The notes under the pieces were generated by a model. The model was not told where the DNA came from and searched no databases. It worked only from the letters and a program-made list of their open reading frames with translations. Positions 35,400-45,263 of a DNA stretch of 64,000 nucleotides are shown in pieces. This DNA is from Streptomyces gardneri. Its GTDB lineage: Bacteria; Actinomycetota; Actinomycetes; Streptomycetales; Streptomycetaceae. Location of the stretch: contig NZ_BJMN01000012.1 in the NCBI RefSeq assembly GCF_006539185.1, forward strand, positions 62,001 to 126,000, in the 5' to 3' direction. A program made the translations under genes and the position numbers. Every line of letters begins with the position of its first letter. The stretch's first letter is position 1.

Positions 35400-35933
35400 A
35401 TGAGCCAGCCCGTTCCGCCGCCGTCCGGCAACCCGTTCGCCAACGGCGGCGTGCCCGGCCCGTACCCGGCCGCCCCGCCGCCGGCTCCGGCCCGCAACAA
35501 CCTGGGCCTCGGCCTGCTCGCCGGCGTCGGCGCCGCCGTCGTCGGCGCACTCGTCCTGGGCGGCATCATGCGCGCCATGGCCGACGAGGACGGCAGCTAC
35601 ACCCAGCTCGGCATCCTCGCGCTCGCCGTCGGCGCGCTGGTCGGCTTCGCCCTCGGCAAGGTGGGCGGCTCCCACCCGGTCCTGCCCTTCGCGGGCGTGC
35701 CGCTCGCCCTGCTCGGCGTCTTCGCGGGCCAGCTCTTCGGCTACGCCCTGATGATCAGCTGGTGGGCCGAGCTGGAGACGCCTTACCAGGCGCCGTCCGT
35801 GACCGAGGTCCTCACCACGCACTTCTCCGACCTCTTCAGGGCGTGGAAGGAGGAGCTCGGGGCCATGGACCTGCTCTTCTTCGGCATCGCCGGATACGAG
35901 GGCTTCATCATCACCAAGAAGGTCTCCGCCTGA
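35400..35933 (+). CDS. Proline-rich N-terminus membrane protein, three helices
   Basis: 177 residues; ATG 35400 with GGGGGGAT upstream. The first ~33 residues are Pro/Gly/Asn-rich and disordered. Hydrophobic helices fall at about 36-56, 70-86 and 95-120; the rest is amphipathic (YQAPSVTEVLTTHFSDLFRAWKEELG) with a final hydrophobic patch. No family recognised beyond the hypothetical membrane proteins of Streptomyces. Sits alone between two terminators. Confidence 0.75.
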   Translation: MSQPVPPPSGNPFANGGVPGPYPAAPPPAPARNNLGLGLLAGVGAAVVGALVLGGIMRAMADEDGSYTQLGILALAVGALVGFALGKVGGSHPVLPFAGVPLALLGVFAGQLFGYALMISWWAELETPYQAPSVTEVLTTHFSDLFRAWKEELGAMDLLFFGIAGYEGFIITKKVSA

Positions 35934-35969
35934 CCCCCGCGTCCACTCCTACGGACGCGTCCGTACGCC

Positions 35970-36003
35970 GAGGGGCCCCGCACCACCCGGTGCGGGGCCC
36001 CTC
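35970..36003. terminator. Bidirectional terminator between membrane protein gene and guaB3
   Basis: Perfect 15-bp stem GAGGGGCCCCGCACC with an ACCC loop between convergent stops. Confidence 0.85.
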
Positions 36004-36020
36004 GTGCACGTACTGCCGGA

Positions 36021-37145
36021 TCAGCGCTTGTGCTGCGCGTCCGCGACCGTGACCTCGACGCGCTGGAACTCCTTGAGCTCCGTGTAGCCCGTCGTGGCCA
36101 TCGCCCGGCGCAGGGCGCCGAAGAAGTTCATCGAACCGTCCGGGATGTGCGACGGACCCGCGAGGATCTCCTCGGTGGTGCCGACGATGCCCAGGTCGAC
36201 CAGCTTGCCGCGCGGCACGTCCTCGTGGACGGCCTCCATGCCCCAGTGGTGGCCCTTGCCGGGCGCGTCCGTGGCGCGGGCCAGCGGGGAGCCCATCATG
36301 ACGGAGTCGGCGCCACAGGCGATCGCCTTCGGCAGGTCGCCGGACCAGCCGACACCGCCGTCGGCGATGACGTGCACGTACCGGCCGCCGGACTCGTCCA
36401 TGTAGTCACGGCGGGCCGCGGCCACATCGGCGACCGCGGTCGCCATCGGGACCTGGATGCCCAGCACGTTGCGCGTGGTGTGCGCCGCGCCGCCGCCGAA
36501 GCCGACGAGGACGCCCGCCGCGCCGGTGCGCATCAGGTGCAGGGCCGCGGTGTACGTGGCGCAGCCGCCGACGATGACCGGGACGTCCAGCTCGTAGATG
36601 AACTGCTTCAGGTTCAGCGGCTCGGCCGCGCCCGAGACGTGCTCGGCGGAGACCGTCGTGCCGCGGATGACGAAGATGTCCACGCCGGCGTCGACGACGG
36701 CCTTGGAGAACTGCGCGGTGCGCTGCGGGGAGAGCGCGGCGGCGGTGACGACACCGGAGTCGCGCACCTCCTTGATGCGCTGGCCGATCAGCTCCTCCTT
36801 GATGGGGGCGGAGTAGATCTCCTGCAGACGGCGGGTCGCGGTGGCCTCGTCCAGCTCCGCGATCTCGTCGAGCAGCGGCTGCGGGTCCTCGTACCGGGTC
36901 CAGAGACCTTCCAGGTTCAGGACGCCGAGGCCGCCCAGCTCGCCGATGCGGATGGCGGTCTGCGGCGACACGACCGAGTCCATGGGAGCGGCCAGGAACG
37001 GCAGCTCGAAGCGGTAGGCGTCGATCTGCCAGGCGATCGAGACCTCCTTCGGGTCCCGGGTGCGCCGGCTCGGGACGACGGCGATGTCGTCGAACGCGTA
37101 CGCCCTGCGGCCGCGCTTGCCGCGCCCGATCTCGATCTCAGTCAC
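36021..37145 (-). CDS. guaB3: GuaB3-type IMP dehydrogenase-related protein
   Basis: 374 residues, a (beta/alpha)8 barrel without CBS domains. It has the IMPDH-like start YAFDDIAVVPSRRTRDP and substrate-loop region GVLVGFGGGAAHTTRNVLG. In true IMPDH the equivalent segment is GPGSICTTR; here His222 replaces the catalytic Cys. That is characteristic of actinobacterial GuaB3, whose reaction is not settled (it is not a functional replacement for IMPDH). Located 106 bases after guaB on the same strand, a conserved guaB-guaB3 order. Confidence 0.9.
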   Translation of the reverse strand: MTEIEIGRGKRGRRAYAFDDIAVVPSRRTRDPKEVSIAWQIDAYRFELPFLAAPMDSVVSPQTAIRIGELGGLGVLNLEGLWTRYEDPQPLLDEIAELDEATATRRLQEIYSAPIKEELIGQRIKEVRDSGVVTAAALSPQRTAQFSKAVVDAGVDIFVIRGTTVSAEHVSGAAEPLNLKQFIYELDVPVIVGGCATYTAALHLMRTGAAGVLVGFGGGAAHTTRNVLGIQVPMATAVADVAAARRDYMDESGGRYVHVIADGGVGWSGDLPKAIACGADSVMMGSPLARATDAPGKGHHWGMEAVHEDVPRGKLVDLGIVGTTEEILAGPSHIPDGSMNFFGALRRAMATTGYTELKEFQRVEVTVADAQHKR

Positions 37146-37201
37146 GATGTGTGGCCTTTCCCTCTACGTCTGCGCCTACCAGTATCCCCGACACAAGCGT
37201 G

Positions 37202-37236
37202 GGGGGCGGCTCCGGCCACATGCCGGAACCGCCCCC
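37202..37236 (-). terminator. Hairpin between guaB and guaB3
   Basis: 15-bp stem with one mismatch (GGGGGCGGCTCCGGC against GCCGGAACCGCCCCC), loop CACAT, just after the guaB stop. It should attenuate or end guaB transcription before guaB3. Confidence 0.7.
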
Positions 37237-37251
37237 ACGCGTCGCGCTGTG

Positions 37252-38796
<1,545 letters not shown>

Positions 38797-38933
38797 CTAA
38801 CGGGCTGAAGCCGTGTCTCATTCCACGATCAAGATCAGCCGCAAGCTTTGGACGTTCACACGTGTACGAAAGGGCCGATAGAGCCCGGCAACACTTACTG
38901 CCCGGCGCAACGGCCACCGCTTCCGCGGGGCGA

Positions 38934-39626
38934 CTACTGCTCGGCCAGTGCGCGGAGCCGGCTGAGCGCGCGGTGCTGCGCGACCCGGACGGCCCCCGGG
39001 GACATACCGAGCATCTGCCCGGTCTCCTCGGCGGTCAGCCCGACGGCGACCCGCAGAACGAGCAGCTCGCGCTGGTTCTCCGGGAGGTTGGCGAGCAGCT
39101 TCTTGGCCCACTCGGCGTCGTCGCTGAGCAGCGCGCGCTCCTCGGGACCGAGCGAGTCGTCGGGCCGCTCCGGCATCTCGTCGGAGGGCACGGCCGTGGA
39201 CCCCGGGTGCCGCATGGCGGCCCGCTGGAGGTCGGCCACCTTGTGTCCGGCGATGGCGAAGACAAAGGCCTCGAAGGGCCTGCCCGTGTCCTTGTAGCGC
39301 GGCAGGGCCATCAGGACGGCGACACAGACCTCCTGGGCCAGGTCCTCCACGAAGTGGCGGGCGTCCCCGGGCAGCCTGTTCAGGCGGGCCCGGCAGTACC
39401 GCAGGGCGAGCGGGTGCACACGCGCCAGAAGGTCGTGCGTGGCCTGGGCGTCGCCCTCGACCGCGCGGCGTACGAGCGCGCCGATCTCCCCCTGCCCGGC
39501 AGGCATGGGGGAACCCACGGTCTCGTCGTCGCGCATCGCTCCATGGTGCCCCGACGCCTCAGCGTTCGCGGCACCGCGTCCGTAGTTGTGCACCGAAGCG
39601 TTATGAGCAGGTGCGCCGGCACTCAT
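38934..39626 (-). CDS. shbA: Sigma-70 family (ECF-like) factor, ShbA/SigD type
   Basis: 230 residues; ATG 39626 has GGGAGGG 7-8 bases upstream (an internal ATG at 39536 is the alternative). Region 2 is [46 protein letters not shown]. Region 4 is [47 protein letters not shown]. No anti-sigma gene is adjacent. Position directly upstream of guaB and beside bldM matches ShbA, the factor that in Streptomyces drives transcription of the principal sigma gene hrdB. The first ~40 residues are unstructured and include a GC mini-repeat. Confidence 0.85.
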   Translation of the reverse strand: MSAGAPAHNASVHNYGRGAANAEASGHHGAMRDDETVGSPMPAGQGEIGALVRRAVEGDAQATHDLLARVHPLALRYCRARLNRLPGDARHFVEDLAQEVCVAVLMALPRYKDTGRPFEAFVFAIAGHKVADLQRAAMRHPGSTAVPSDEMPERPDDSLGPEERALLSDDAEWAKKLLANLPENQRELLVLRVAVGLTAEETGQMLGMSPGAVRVAQHRALSRLRALAEQ

Positions 39627-39778
39627 CTCCGCGCCCTCCCCTCACGCTCGACCGACTCGTCCCCGAGGAACTCCACATCTCAAGGATGCGGCATTCCGCG
39701 GGGAAACGACACAAGCCCACCCCGTCCACCCCGCGACGGACGCGGACGAGGACGGGGATACGACCGGTGACCTGCGAC

Positions 39779-40390
39779 TCAGCGCACCAGGCCCCAGCGG
39801 AAACCCAGCGCGACCGCGTGCGCCCGGTCCGAGGCGCCCAGCTTCTTGAAGAGACGCCGGGCGTGCGTCTTGACGGTGTCCTCGGAGAGGAAGAGCTCGC
39901 GCCCGATCTCCGCGTTGGACCGGCCGTGGCTCATGCCTTCGAGGACCTGGATCTCGCGCGCGGTGAGCGTGGGCGCGGCGCCCATCTCGGCCGAACGGAG
40001 CCGGCGCGGGGCGAGCCGCCAGGTCGGGTCGGCGAGCGCCTGGGTGACGGTGGCCCGCAGTTCGGCGCGCGAGGCGTCCTTGTGCAGATAGCCACGGGCA
40101 CCCGCGGCGACCGCGAGCGCGACGCCGTCGAGGTCCTCGGCGACCGTGAGCATGATGATCCGGGCACCGGGGTCGGCGGAGAGCAGCCTGCGAACGGTCT
40201 CCACGCCACCCAGACCGGGCATGCGTACGTCCATCAGAATGAGGTCCGAGCGATCCGCGCCCCAGCGGCGGAGGACTTCCTCGCCGTTGGCCGCGGTGGT
40301 CACACGCTCGACGCCGGGCACGGTCGCGACCGCGCGGCGGAGCGCCTCTCGGGCAAGCGGGGAGTCATCGCAGACGAGGACGGATGTCAT
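39779..40390 (-). CDS. bldM: Developmental response regulator BldM
   Basis: 203 residues, the length of Streptomyces BldM; ATG with GGAGG upstream. Receiver domain with DD (8-9), Asp54 in LILMDVRMPG and Lys in YLHKDASR; C-terminal LuxR HTH (LTAREIQVLEGMSHGRSNAEIGRELFLSEDTVKTHARRLFKKLG). BldM is an orphan regulator needed for aerial hyphae and, as heterodimer with WhiI, for late sporulation genes. Divergent from whiD, as in S. coelicolor. No kinase is nearby. Confidence 0.95.
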   Translation of the reverse strand: MTSVLVCDDSPLAREALRRAVATVPGVERVTTAANGEEVLRRWGADRSDLILMDVRMPGLGGVETVRRLLSADPGARIIMLTVAEDLDGVALAVAAGARGYLHKDASRAELRATVTQALADPTWRLAPRRLRSAEMGAAPTLTAREIQVLEGMSHGRSNAEIGRELFLSEDTVKTHARRLFKKLGASDRAHAVALGFRWGLVR

Positions 40391-40823
40391 GACTGACCTC
40401 CGTGGCTCTCGCAGCTGTTGCGCGTCACCTTGAGCCTCCAGGGCTGGTACGTAATCGTCACCTGTGCGATTGACGCTCTCGGACACCTGCCCGATCGCTT
40501 GTTCCTTCAACCGCCTCCGCACACTCAACGACGGTCACTCGAAAGAGTTACGGGTCGGACGGCAGCCTTCGGCACTCTACGTGAGGAGCCGTAAGCGGAG
40601 GAGAGCGACGCGACCTATCTGCCCATCATCGAAAGCTATGCCCCATTTAGCGGGTTTTCTTCCCTTTTCGCAGTGTCTGTGGCTAGATTCGCAATGAGTC
40701 ATATTTACATCTACTTCGACAGTAGTTGTACTCCCCCGACCCACGGGGCCCGAGGAGCCCCGGACGATCAGCCATCCACCCGCCCACCTATCCGTTCGAC
40801 ACGGTTTCAAGGGGACTAGCGCA
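40391..40823. promoter_or_regulatory. 433-bp bldM-whiD divergent control region
   Basis: Unusually long and, from about 40630 to 40735, much poorer in GC than the rest of the window (runs such as TTTTCTTCCCTTTTC and CATATTTACATC). bldM promoters known elsewhere depend on BldN; I could not pin down a matching box. The whiD ribosome site AAGGGGAC is at 40808-40815. The 11-mer GTCATATTTAC at 40698-40708 recurs at 33947-33957. Confidence 0.7.
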
Positions 40824-41207
40824 ATGGCAGATTTCTCCCGCCTTCCCGGACCCAACGCCGATCTGTGGGACTGGCAACTCCTCGCGACCTGCCGCGGGGT
40901 GGACAGTTCCCTGTTCTTCCACCCTGAGGGAGAGCGCGGCGCGGCACGGAGTGCGCGCGAGAACTCGGCGAAAGAGGTCTGCATGCGGTGCCCGGTACGA
41001 GCGGAGTGCGCGGCACACGCACTCGCCGTGCGGGAGCCCTACGGCGTATGGGGCGGCCTCACCGAGGACGAACGCGAAGAGCTCATGGGACGCGCCCGGA
41101 ACCGCCTGATCGCGGCGGCACCGACGCCCGCGCCCGTCACCACCGTGACACCCATGACGTCCATGACGACATCCGATGTGAAGGAACGTTTCTTCAGCGA
41201 GCGTTGA
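40824..41207 (+). CDS. whiD: WhiB-family iron-sulfur regulator WhiD
   Basis: 127 residues, ATG 40824. Cys23, Cys53, Cys56 and Cys62 are the four [4Fe-4S] ligands (CxnCxxCx5C), followed by the GVWGG turn at 74-78 and a basic stretch (RARNRL). WhiD binds region 4 of the principal sigma factor and is required for late spore maturation. It is adjacent to bldM as in other streptomycetes. A Thr/Met/Pro-rich tail (~100-120) is variable. A bidirectional hairpin follows. Confidence 0.95.
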   Translation: MADFSRLPGPNADLWDWQLLATCRGVDSSLFFHPEGERGAARSARENSAKEVCMRCPVRAECAAHALAVREPYGVWGGLTEDEREELMGRARNRLIAAAPTPAPVTTVTPMTSMTTSDVKERFFSER

Positions 41208-41236
41208 GCCAGCGACGGAACAACCGACGACCGCGC

Positions 41237-41272
41237 CCACGCGCGCGTCGCGCAGTACCTACGCGCGCGTGG
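41237..41272. terminator. Bidirectional hairpin at the whiD/LysR junction
   Basis: 12-bp perfect stem CCACGCGCGCGT/ACGCGCGCGTGG with a 12-base loop. It overlaps the LysR stop codon at 41259. Confidence 0.65.
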
Positions 41273-42152
41273 CGGCGCGGGTCAGCTCGGTGAGCGTGGC
41301 CGCGACGGCCGGGACCTGGGCCAGGTCCGGCAGGGTCAGGGCCACAATCTCCCGCTCCACGGCGGGCTCGACGGTCACGGTCCGCGCGCCCTTGGGGCGT
41401 ACGGACTCGATGGCGAGCTCGGGCAGGACGGCGACGCCGAGACCCGCGCCGACCAGGCCCACGACGGCCGGGTAGTCGTCGGTGGCGAAGTCGATGCGCG
41501 GCGTGAAGCCCGCCTCCTCGCACACGTCCACGAGCTGACGGCGGCAGCGCGGGCAGCCGGCGATCCAGGACTCCTCCGCGAGCTCCGCGATCCCGACCGA
41601 CCCGGCCTCGGCGAGCCGGTGCCCCTCGGGCACGAGCCCCACGAGCCGGTCCGCGAGCAGCGGGCGGACGACGAGGTCGTCCCACTCGGCCTGCCCCGCC
41701 CCGTACCGGAATGCGAGGGCCACGTCGCAGTCGCCCTCCCGGAGCATCTCGATCGAGCGCGGCGGCTCCGCCTCGACGAGGGAGACCCGGGTGCCGGGGT
41801 GCGCGGCGCGCAGGGCGGCGAGCGCGGTGGGGACGAGGGTGGAGCTGCCGCTGGGGAACGAGACCAGGCGGACGCGGCCCGCGCGGAGTCCGGCGATGGC
41901 GGCGACCTCCTCCTCGGCGGCCGTGAGCCCCGCGAGGATGCCGGCGGCGTGGCGCACCAGGACCTCGCCGGCCTGGGTGAGGCGCATCTCGCGGCCCGTA
42001 CGGATCAGCAGCGGGGTGCCGGCGGAGCCTTCGAGCGCCTTCATCTGCTGGCTGACGGCGGGCTGGGTGCAGCCGAGTTCGCGCGCGGCGGCCGAGAAGG
42101 AGCCGGTGGCCGCGACGGCGCGCAGGACGCGGAGATGGCGTGCCTCGATCAT
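41259..42152 (-). CDS. LysR-family transcriptional regulator
   Basis: 297 residues from ATG 42152 (ATG 42164 would add four). N-terminal winged HTH MIEARHLRVLRAVAATGSFSAAARELGCTQPAVSQQMKALE; the rest is a type 2 periplasmic-binding-like effector domain (VRLVSFPSGSSTLVP..., GLGVAVLPELAI). Divergent from the MOSC gene with an 81-bp gap, so it probably controls the MOSC-SDR pair. Cys residues in WIAGCPRCRRQLVDVCEEAGF could be redox-active or metal-binding, which is notable for this family. Effector unknown. Confidence 0.88.
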   Translation of the reverse strand: MIEARHLRVLRAVAATGSFSAAARELGCTQPAVSQQMKALEGSAGTPLLIRTGREMRLTQAGEVLVRHAAGILAGLTAAEEEVAAIAGLRAGRVRLVSFPSGSSTLVPTALAALRAAHPGTRVSLVEAEPPRSIEMLREGDCDVALAFRYGAGQAEWDDLVVRPLLADRLVGLVPEGHRLAEAGSVGIAELAEESWIAGCPRCRRQLVDVCEEAGFTPRIDFATDDYPAVVGLVGAGLGVAVLPELAIESVRPKGARTVTVEPAVEREIVALTLPDLAQVPAVAATLTELTRAATRA

Positions 42153-42233
42153 GCGCCCAAGCATAAGCGAGTCTTGGGCGAAGCCGCGAATGCATAGACG
42201 TTCCTTTGAGAGATACCCCCGTAAAGTTCCCGC

Positions 42234-42914
42234 ATGACCTTGTTGAGCGTGAACGCGGGCCGGGCCAGGCCGGCGGAGTACACCGAGTCCGCGTCGAAGA
42301 TGACGGCCATCGACAAGCGCCCCGTCGACGGGCCCGTCCGGATCGAGGCCCCGGGGGCGCCGGGTGTCGGGGGCAGCGGGGTGGCCGGGGACGACGTCTG
42401 CGACCTGCGGTTCCACGGGGGCGACGACCGGGCCGCGTACGCCTTCGCCCGTGAGGACCTGGACCGGTGGGAGCGGGAGCTCGGGCGGGAGCTGGCCAAC
42501 GGCTCCTTCGGCGAGAACCTCACGACGCTCGGCCTCGACGTGAACGGGGCCCTGATCGGGGAGCGGTGGCGGATCGGCGAGGACGTCGTCCTCGAGGTGA
42601 CCGGCGGACGCATCCCGTGCCGGACGTTCGGAGGATTCATGGAGGAGAAGGGCTGGGTGAAGCGGTTCACGCAGTCGACGGCCGGACCCGGCGCGCTGCT
42701 GCGGGTGATCGTGCCGGGCGAGGTGCGGGCGGGCGACCCGATCACGGTCGTGCACCGGCCGGACCACGAGGTCACCGTCGCGCGGCTGCACCGCGCGGCG
42801 ACCACCGAACGCACGCTGCTGCCCGACACCTTGGCCGCGGCGGAGTGGATGGAGTCGGGGCTGCTCGCGCTCGCGCGCCAGTACGCGGAGAAGTACGGCC
42901 GGGCGGGGCACTAA
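42234..42914 (+). CDS. MOSC domain protein (YiiM-like)
   Basis: 226 residues. MOSC features: DLRFHGGDDRAAYAFAREDL, GSFGENLTTLGLD, and the conserved Cys in GGRIPCRTFGGFM, which carries sulfur or binds the molybdenum cofactor. A C-terminal 3-alpha-like extension (VARLHRAATTERTLLPDTLAAAEWMESGLLALARQYAEKYG) matches YiiM-type proteins that act in reduction of N-hydroxylated bases. Nine bases separate it from the SDR gene, so one operon. Confidence 0.88.
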   Translation: MTLLSVNAGRARPAEYTESASKMTAIDKRPVDGPVRIEAPGAPGVGGSGVAGDDVCDLRFHGGDDRAAYAFAREDLDRWERELGRELANGSFGENLTTLGLDVNGALIGERWRIGEDVVLEVTGGRIPCRTFGGFMEEKGWVKRFTQSTAGPGALLRVIVPGEVRAGDPITVVHRPDHEVTVARLHRAATTERTLLPDTLAAAEWMESGLLALARQYAEKYGRAGH

Positions 42915-42923
42915 CGTGCCGGT

Positions 42924-43697
42924 ATGACGACTGCACTGATTACGGGAGCCACCGCGGGCATCGGTGCCGCCTTCGCACGGAGGCTGGCGGCCGACGGGCA
43001 CGACGTCGTGCTGGTGGCCCGGGACGTGAAGCGGCTCCGGGAGCAGGCCACCGAACTGCACGACCGGCACGGCGTGGAGGCCGAGGTCCTCGCGGCGGAC
43101 CTGGCCGAGGAGAAGGGCATCGCGGCCGTCGAGGCGCGGCTCTCGGACCCGAAGCAGCCGGTCGATGTGCTCGTGAACAACGCCGGCTTCGGCAACAAGG
43201 GCCGTTTCCTGGAAGTCTCCATGGCCGACGAGTTGAAGATGCTGACGGTGCACTGCGAGGCGGTGCTGCGGCTGACCTCGGCCGCGGCCGGCTCGATGAA
43301 GGAGCGCGGCCGCGGCGCGGTGGTGAACGTCGCCTCGGTGGCGGCCTTCGTGCCCCGCGGGACGTACGGGGCGTCGAAGGCCTGGGTCGTGCAGTTCACC
43401 CAGGGCGCGGCGCGGGACCTCGCGGGCAGCGGGGTGCGGCTGATGGCGCTCTGCCCCGGCTTCGTACGGACGGAGTTCCACGAGCGGGCCGGGATGGGGA
43501 CGGACAACATCCCGGGCTGGATGTGGCTCGACGCGGACAAGCTGGTGACGGCGGCGCTCGGGGACCTGGAGCGGGGGAAGACGCTGTCGATCCCCGACCC
43601 CCGATACAAGGCCCTGATGGGTGTGGTGAAGCTGGCGCCGCGCGGCCTGCTCGGCGGGGTCTCCTCCAAGGCGGGCCGCAAGTACGGCCCTAAGTGA
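42924..43697 (+). CDS. SDR-family NAD(P)-dependent oxidoreductase
   Basis: 257 residues, classical short-chain dehydrogenase. TGATAGIG (8-15) is the dinucleotide-binding motif; NNAG, Ser in NVASVAAF and YGASK supply the Asn-Ser-Tyr-Lys tetrad. An Arg after the second strand (VARDVKRL) favours NADP(H). The C-terminal third is longer than usual and hydrophobic/basic (ALMGVVKLAPRGLLGG), as in the DltE-like group. Substrate unknown; co-transcribed with MOSC. Confidence 0.88.
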   Translation: MTTALITGATAGIGAAFARRLAADGHDVVLVARDVKRLREQATELHDRHGVEAEVLAADLAEEKGIAAVEARLSDPKQPVDVLVNNAGFGNKGRFLEVSMADELKMLTVHCEAVLRLTSAAAGSMKERGRGAVVNVASVAAFVPRGTYGASKAWVVQFTQGAARDLAGSGVRLMALCPGFVRTEFHERAGMGTDNIPGWMWLDADKLVTAALGDLERGKTLSIPDPRYKALMGVVKLAPRGLLGGVSSKAGRKYGPK

Positions 43698-43702
43698 TCC
43701 CC

Positions 43703-43760
43703 GTACCGGATTGGTTCACCCCCGGTCCCTCGTACCGGATCAGTTCACCCCCGGTCCCTC
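43703..43760. repeat. 29-bp tandem duplication across the beta-helix gene's stop
   Basis: Units 43703-43731 and 43732-43760 (GTACCGGAT then GTTCACCCCCGGTCCCTC) differ at two positions. Read leftward, the coding copy ends YEGPGVN-stop, and the second copy repeats the same seven codons just past the stop, with TGA changed to CAA. Confidence 0.8.
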
Positions 43761-45263
43761 GTACGCCCCGATGTTCGGAACCGACGTCGCCGACACGGCG
43801 TTTCCGAACCAGTCCCTGCCGCCGTTGTCCGCGATCAGCGTGCCGGCGGCCAGGGCGGGTGATCCGGCGCCGAGCCGCAGGTCGGGGCGGAGCAGGGGGT
43901 CGGCGGTGAGGCCGCCGGGGTTCGGGCGGGTCATGGCGATGCCATGGAAGAGGTTGTGCGAGAAGGAGAGCCCGGCCGTCGGGTTCTTGAAGGCGTAGCC
44001 GCCGCTCGCGCCCTCGTTGACGAAGATGTTGTTGCGGATCGACAGCTCGTGCTGGGTGGTGGCGGGGCTGCCGGCGTCGTCCTGGACGAGGTAGCCGGGG
44101 CGGACGGTCCGGTTCACGAACGTGTTGCTGTAGATCTGGGTGTTGAGGATGGGGCCCCAGCAGTTCTGGATGAGCCGGGCTCCGTCGTCGACGCTGAGGT
44201 TGTAGCGGACCACGGTGTCGAGGGTCTTGGCGCCGCTGTAGGGGCAGATCAGCAGGAAGCCGCCCTGGTTGTCGTGGCTGTTGTTGTACTGGAAGACGGT
44301 GCCCTTCGAGGCTCCGTCGGCGTCGAAGGACATGCCGTCCTTGGTGCCGCCGCCGCCCGAGACCTCGTTGTACTCGACGACGGTGTCGTCGGTGTTGAAG
44401 GTCCAGATGCCGGCGTTGGCGGCCTTGGAGCGGAGCTGGAAGCCGTCGAGGCGGTTGTGGTCGATCCGGGCCCCGCTGGTGGTGTCGATCTTGATGCCGT
44501 CGCCGGCGAGCGAGGTCAGGGTGTTGTGATGGATCCGGACGTTCAGGCTCGGGGTCCAGGCGCCGGGGTAGGCGTTCGGGTCCTGCTGGTTGCCGACGAG
44601 GTCGCGCTTGGAGAAGCGTGACTTGAAGTAGATGCCCTCGCGGTCGACGTCCCGGATGTCGTTGTGGTGGATGTCCAGGCCGTCGTACCAGCTGGGGACG
44701 GTCGTCCCCTCGACGGCGACGTGGATCGCGCTGGACCCGGTGAGGGTCTTGAAGTCGCCGCCGCGCACGTCGTGGATGGACAGGTGGTCGAGGGTGATGC
44801 CCTTCGCGGCGCCGAAGTCTGCGAGGCGGAGGCGGACGCCGTTGCGTTCGGTGCCGGGGGCGGCCGCGTTGGTGATCTCCAGGCGGGTCAGGCGCAGGTA
44901 CTGGCTGTCGGCGAGGAGTACGGCATCATGGGCGCCGTTGCCGTCGATCACGGCGCGGGTGAGGGCGCTGCCGTAGTCGGCGATGGTGAAGGGGTACGCG
45001 GCGGAGCCGGAGCCCCGGGTCGCGAGGGTGCCGACGCAGGTGGTGCCGCGCTTGAAGAGGAGCCGGTCGCCGGGCCCGTACGGGTGGGCGTTGGCCTCGG
45101 CGAGGGTGGTCCAGGGGCGGAGGACGCTGCCGTCGCCGGGGGTGGTGGCCGAGCAGTCGACGTGGTGGCGGTGGCCGGGCGGGGGTGCGGCCTGGGCGGG
45201 GGCGGCGGACAGTACGGGGAGCACGAGGGCGGTGGCGAGGACGTACGTACGGAGCCGGGTCAC
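43740..45263 (-). CDS. Secreted right-handed parallel beta-helix protein
   Basis: 507 residues from GTG 45263, with GGAGG 7 bases upstream. The start overlaps the DUF2264 stop by 4 bases (GTGA), so translation is coupled. A signal peptide (about 1-26, LRTYVLATALVLPVLSAAPAQA) is followed by PbH1-type repeats (LEITNAAAPGTERNGVRLRL, DIHHNDIRDVDREGIYFKS, VRIHHNTLTSLAGDGIKI, NNSHDNQGGFLLI, IYSNTFVNRT). The fold is that of pectate lyases and other polysaccharide lyases or hydrolases. Context with DUF2264 and a sugar ABC system supports extracellular glycan breakdown; the substrate is not determined. Confidence 0.9.
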   Translation of the reverse strand: MTRLRTYVLATALVLPVLSAAPAQAAPPPGHRHHVDCSATTPGDGSVLRPWTTLAEANAHPYGPGDRLLFKRGTTCVGTLATRGSGSAAYPFTIADYGSALTRAVIDGNGAHDAVLLADSQYLRLTRLEITNAAAPGTERNGVRLRLADFGAAKGITLDHLSIHDVRGGDFKTLTGSSAIHVAVEGTTVPSWYDGLDIHHNDIRDVDREGIYFKSRFSKRDLVGNQQDPNAYPGAWTPSLNVRIHHNTLTSLAGDGIKIDTTSGARIDHNRLDGFQLRSKAANAGIWTFNTDDTVVEYNEVSGGGGTKDGMSFDADGASKGTVFQYNNSHDNQGGFLLICPYSGAKTLDTVVRYNLSVDDGARLIQNCWGPILNTQIYSNTFVNRTVRPGYLVQDDAGSPATTQHELSIRNNIFVNEGASGGYAFKNPTAGLSFSHNLFHGIAMTRPNPGGLTADPLLRPDLRLGAGSPALAAGTLIADNGGRDWFGNAVSATSVPNIGAYEGPGVN

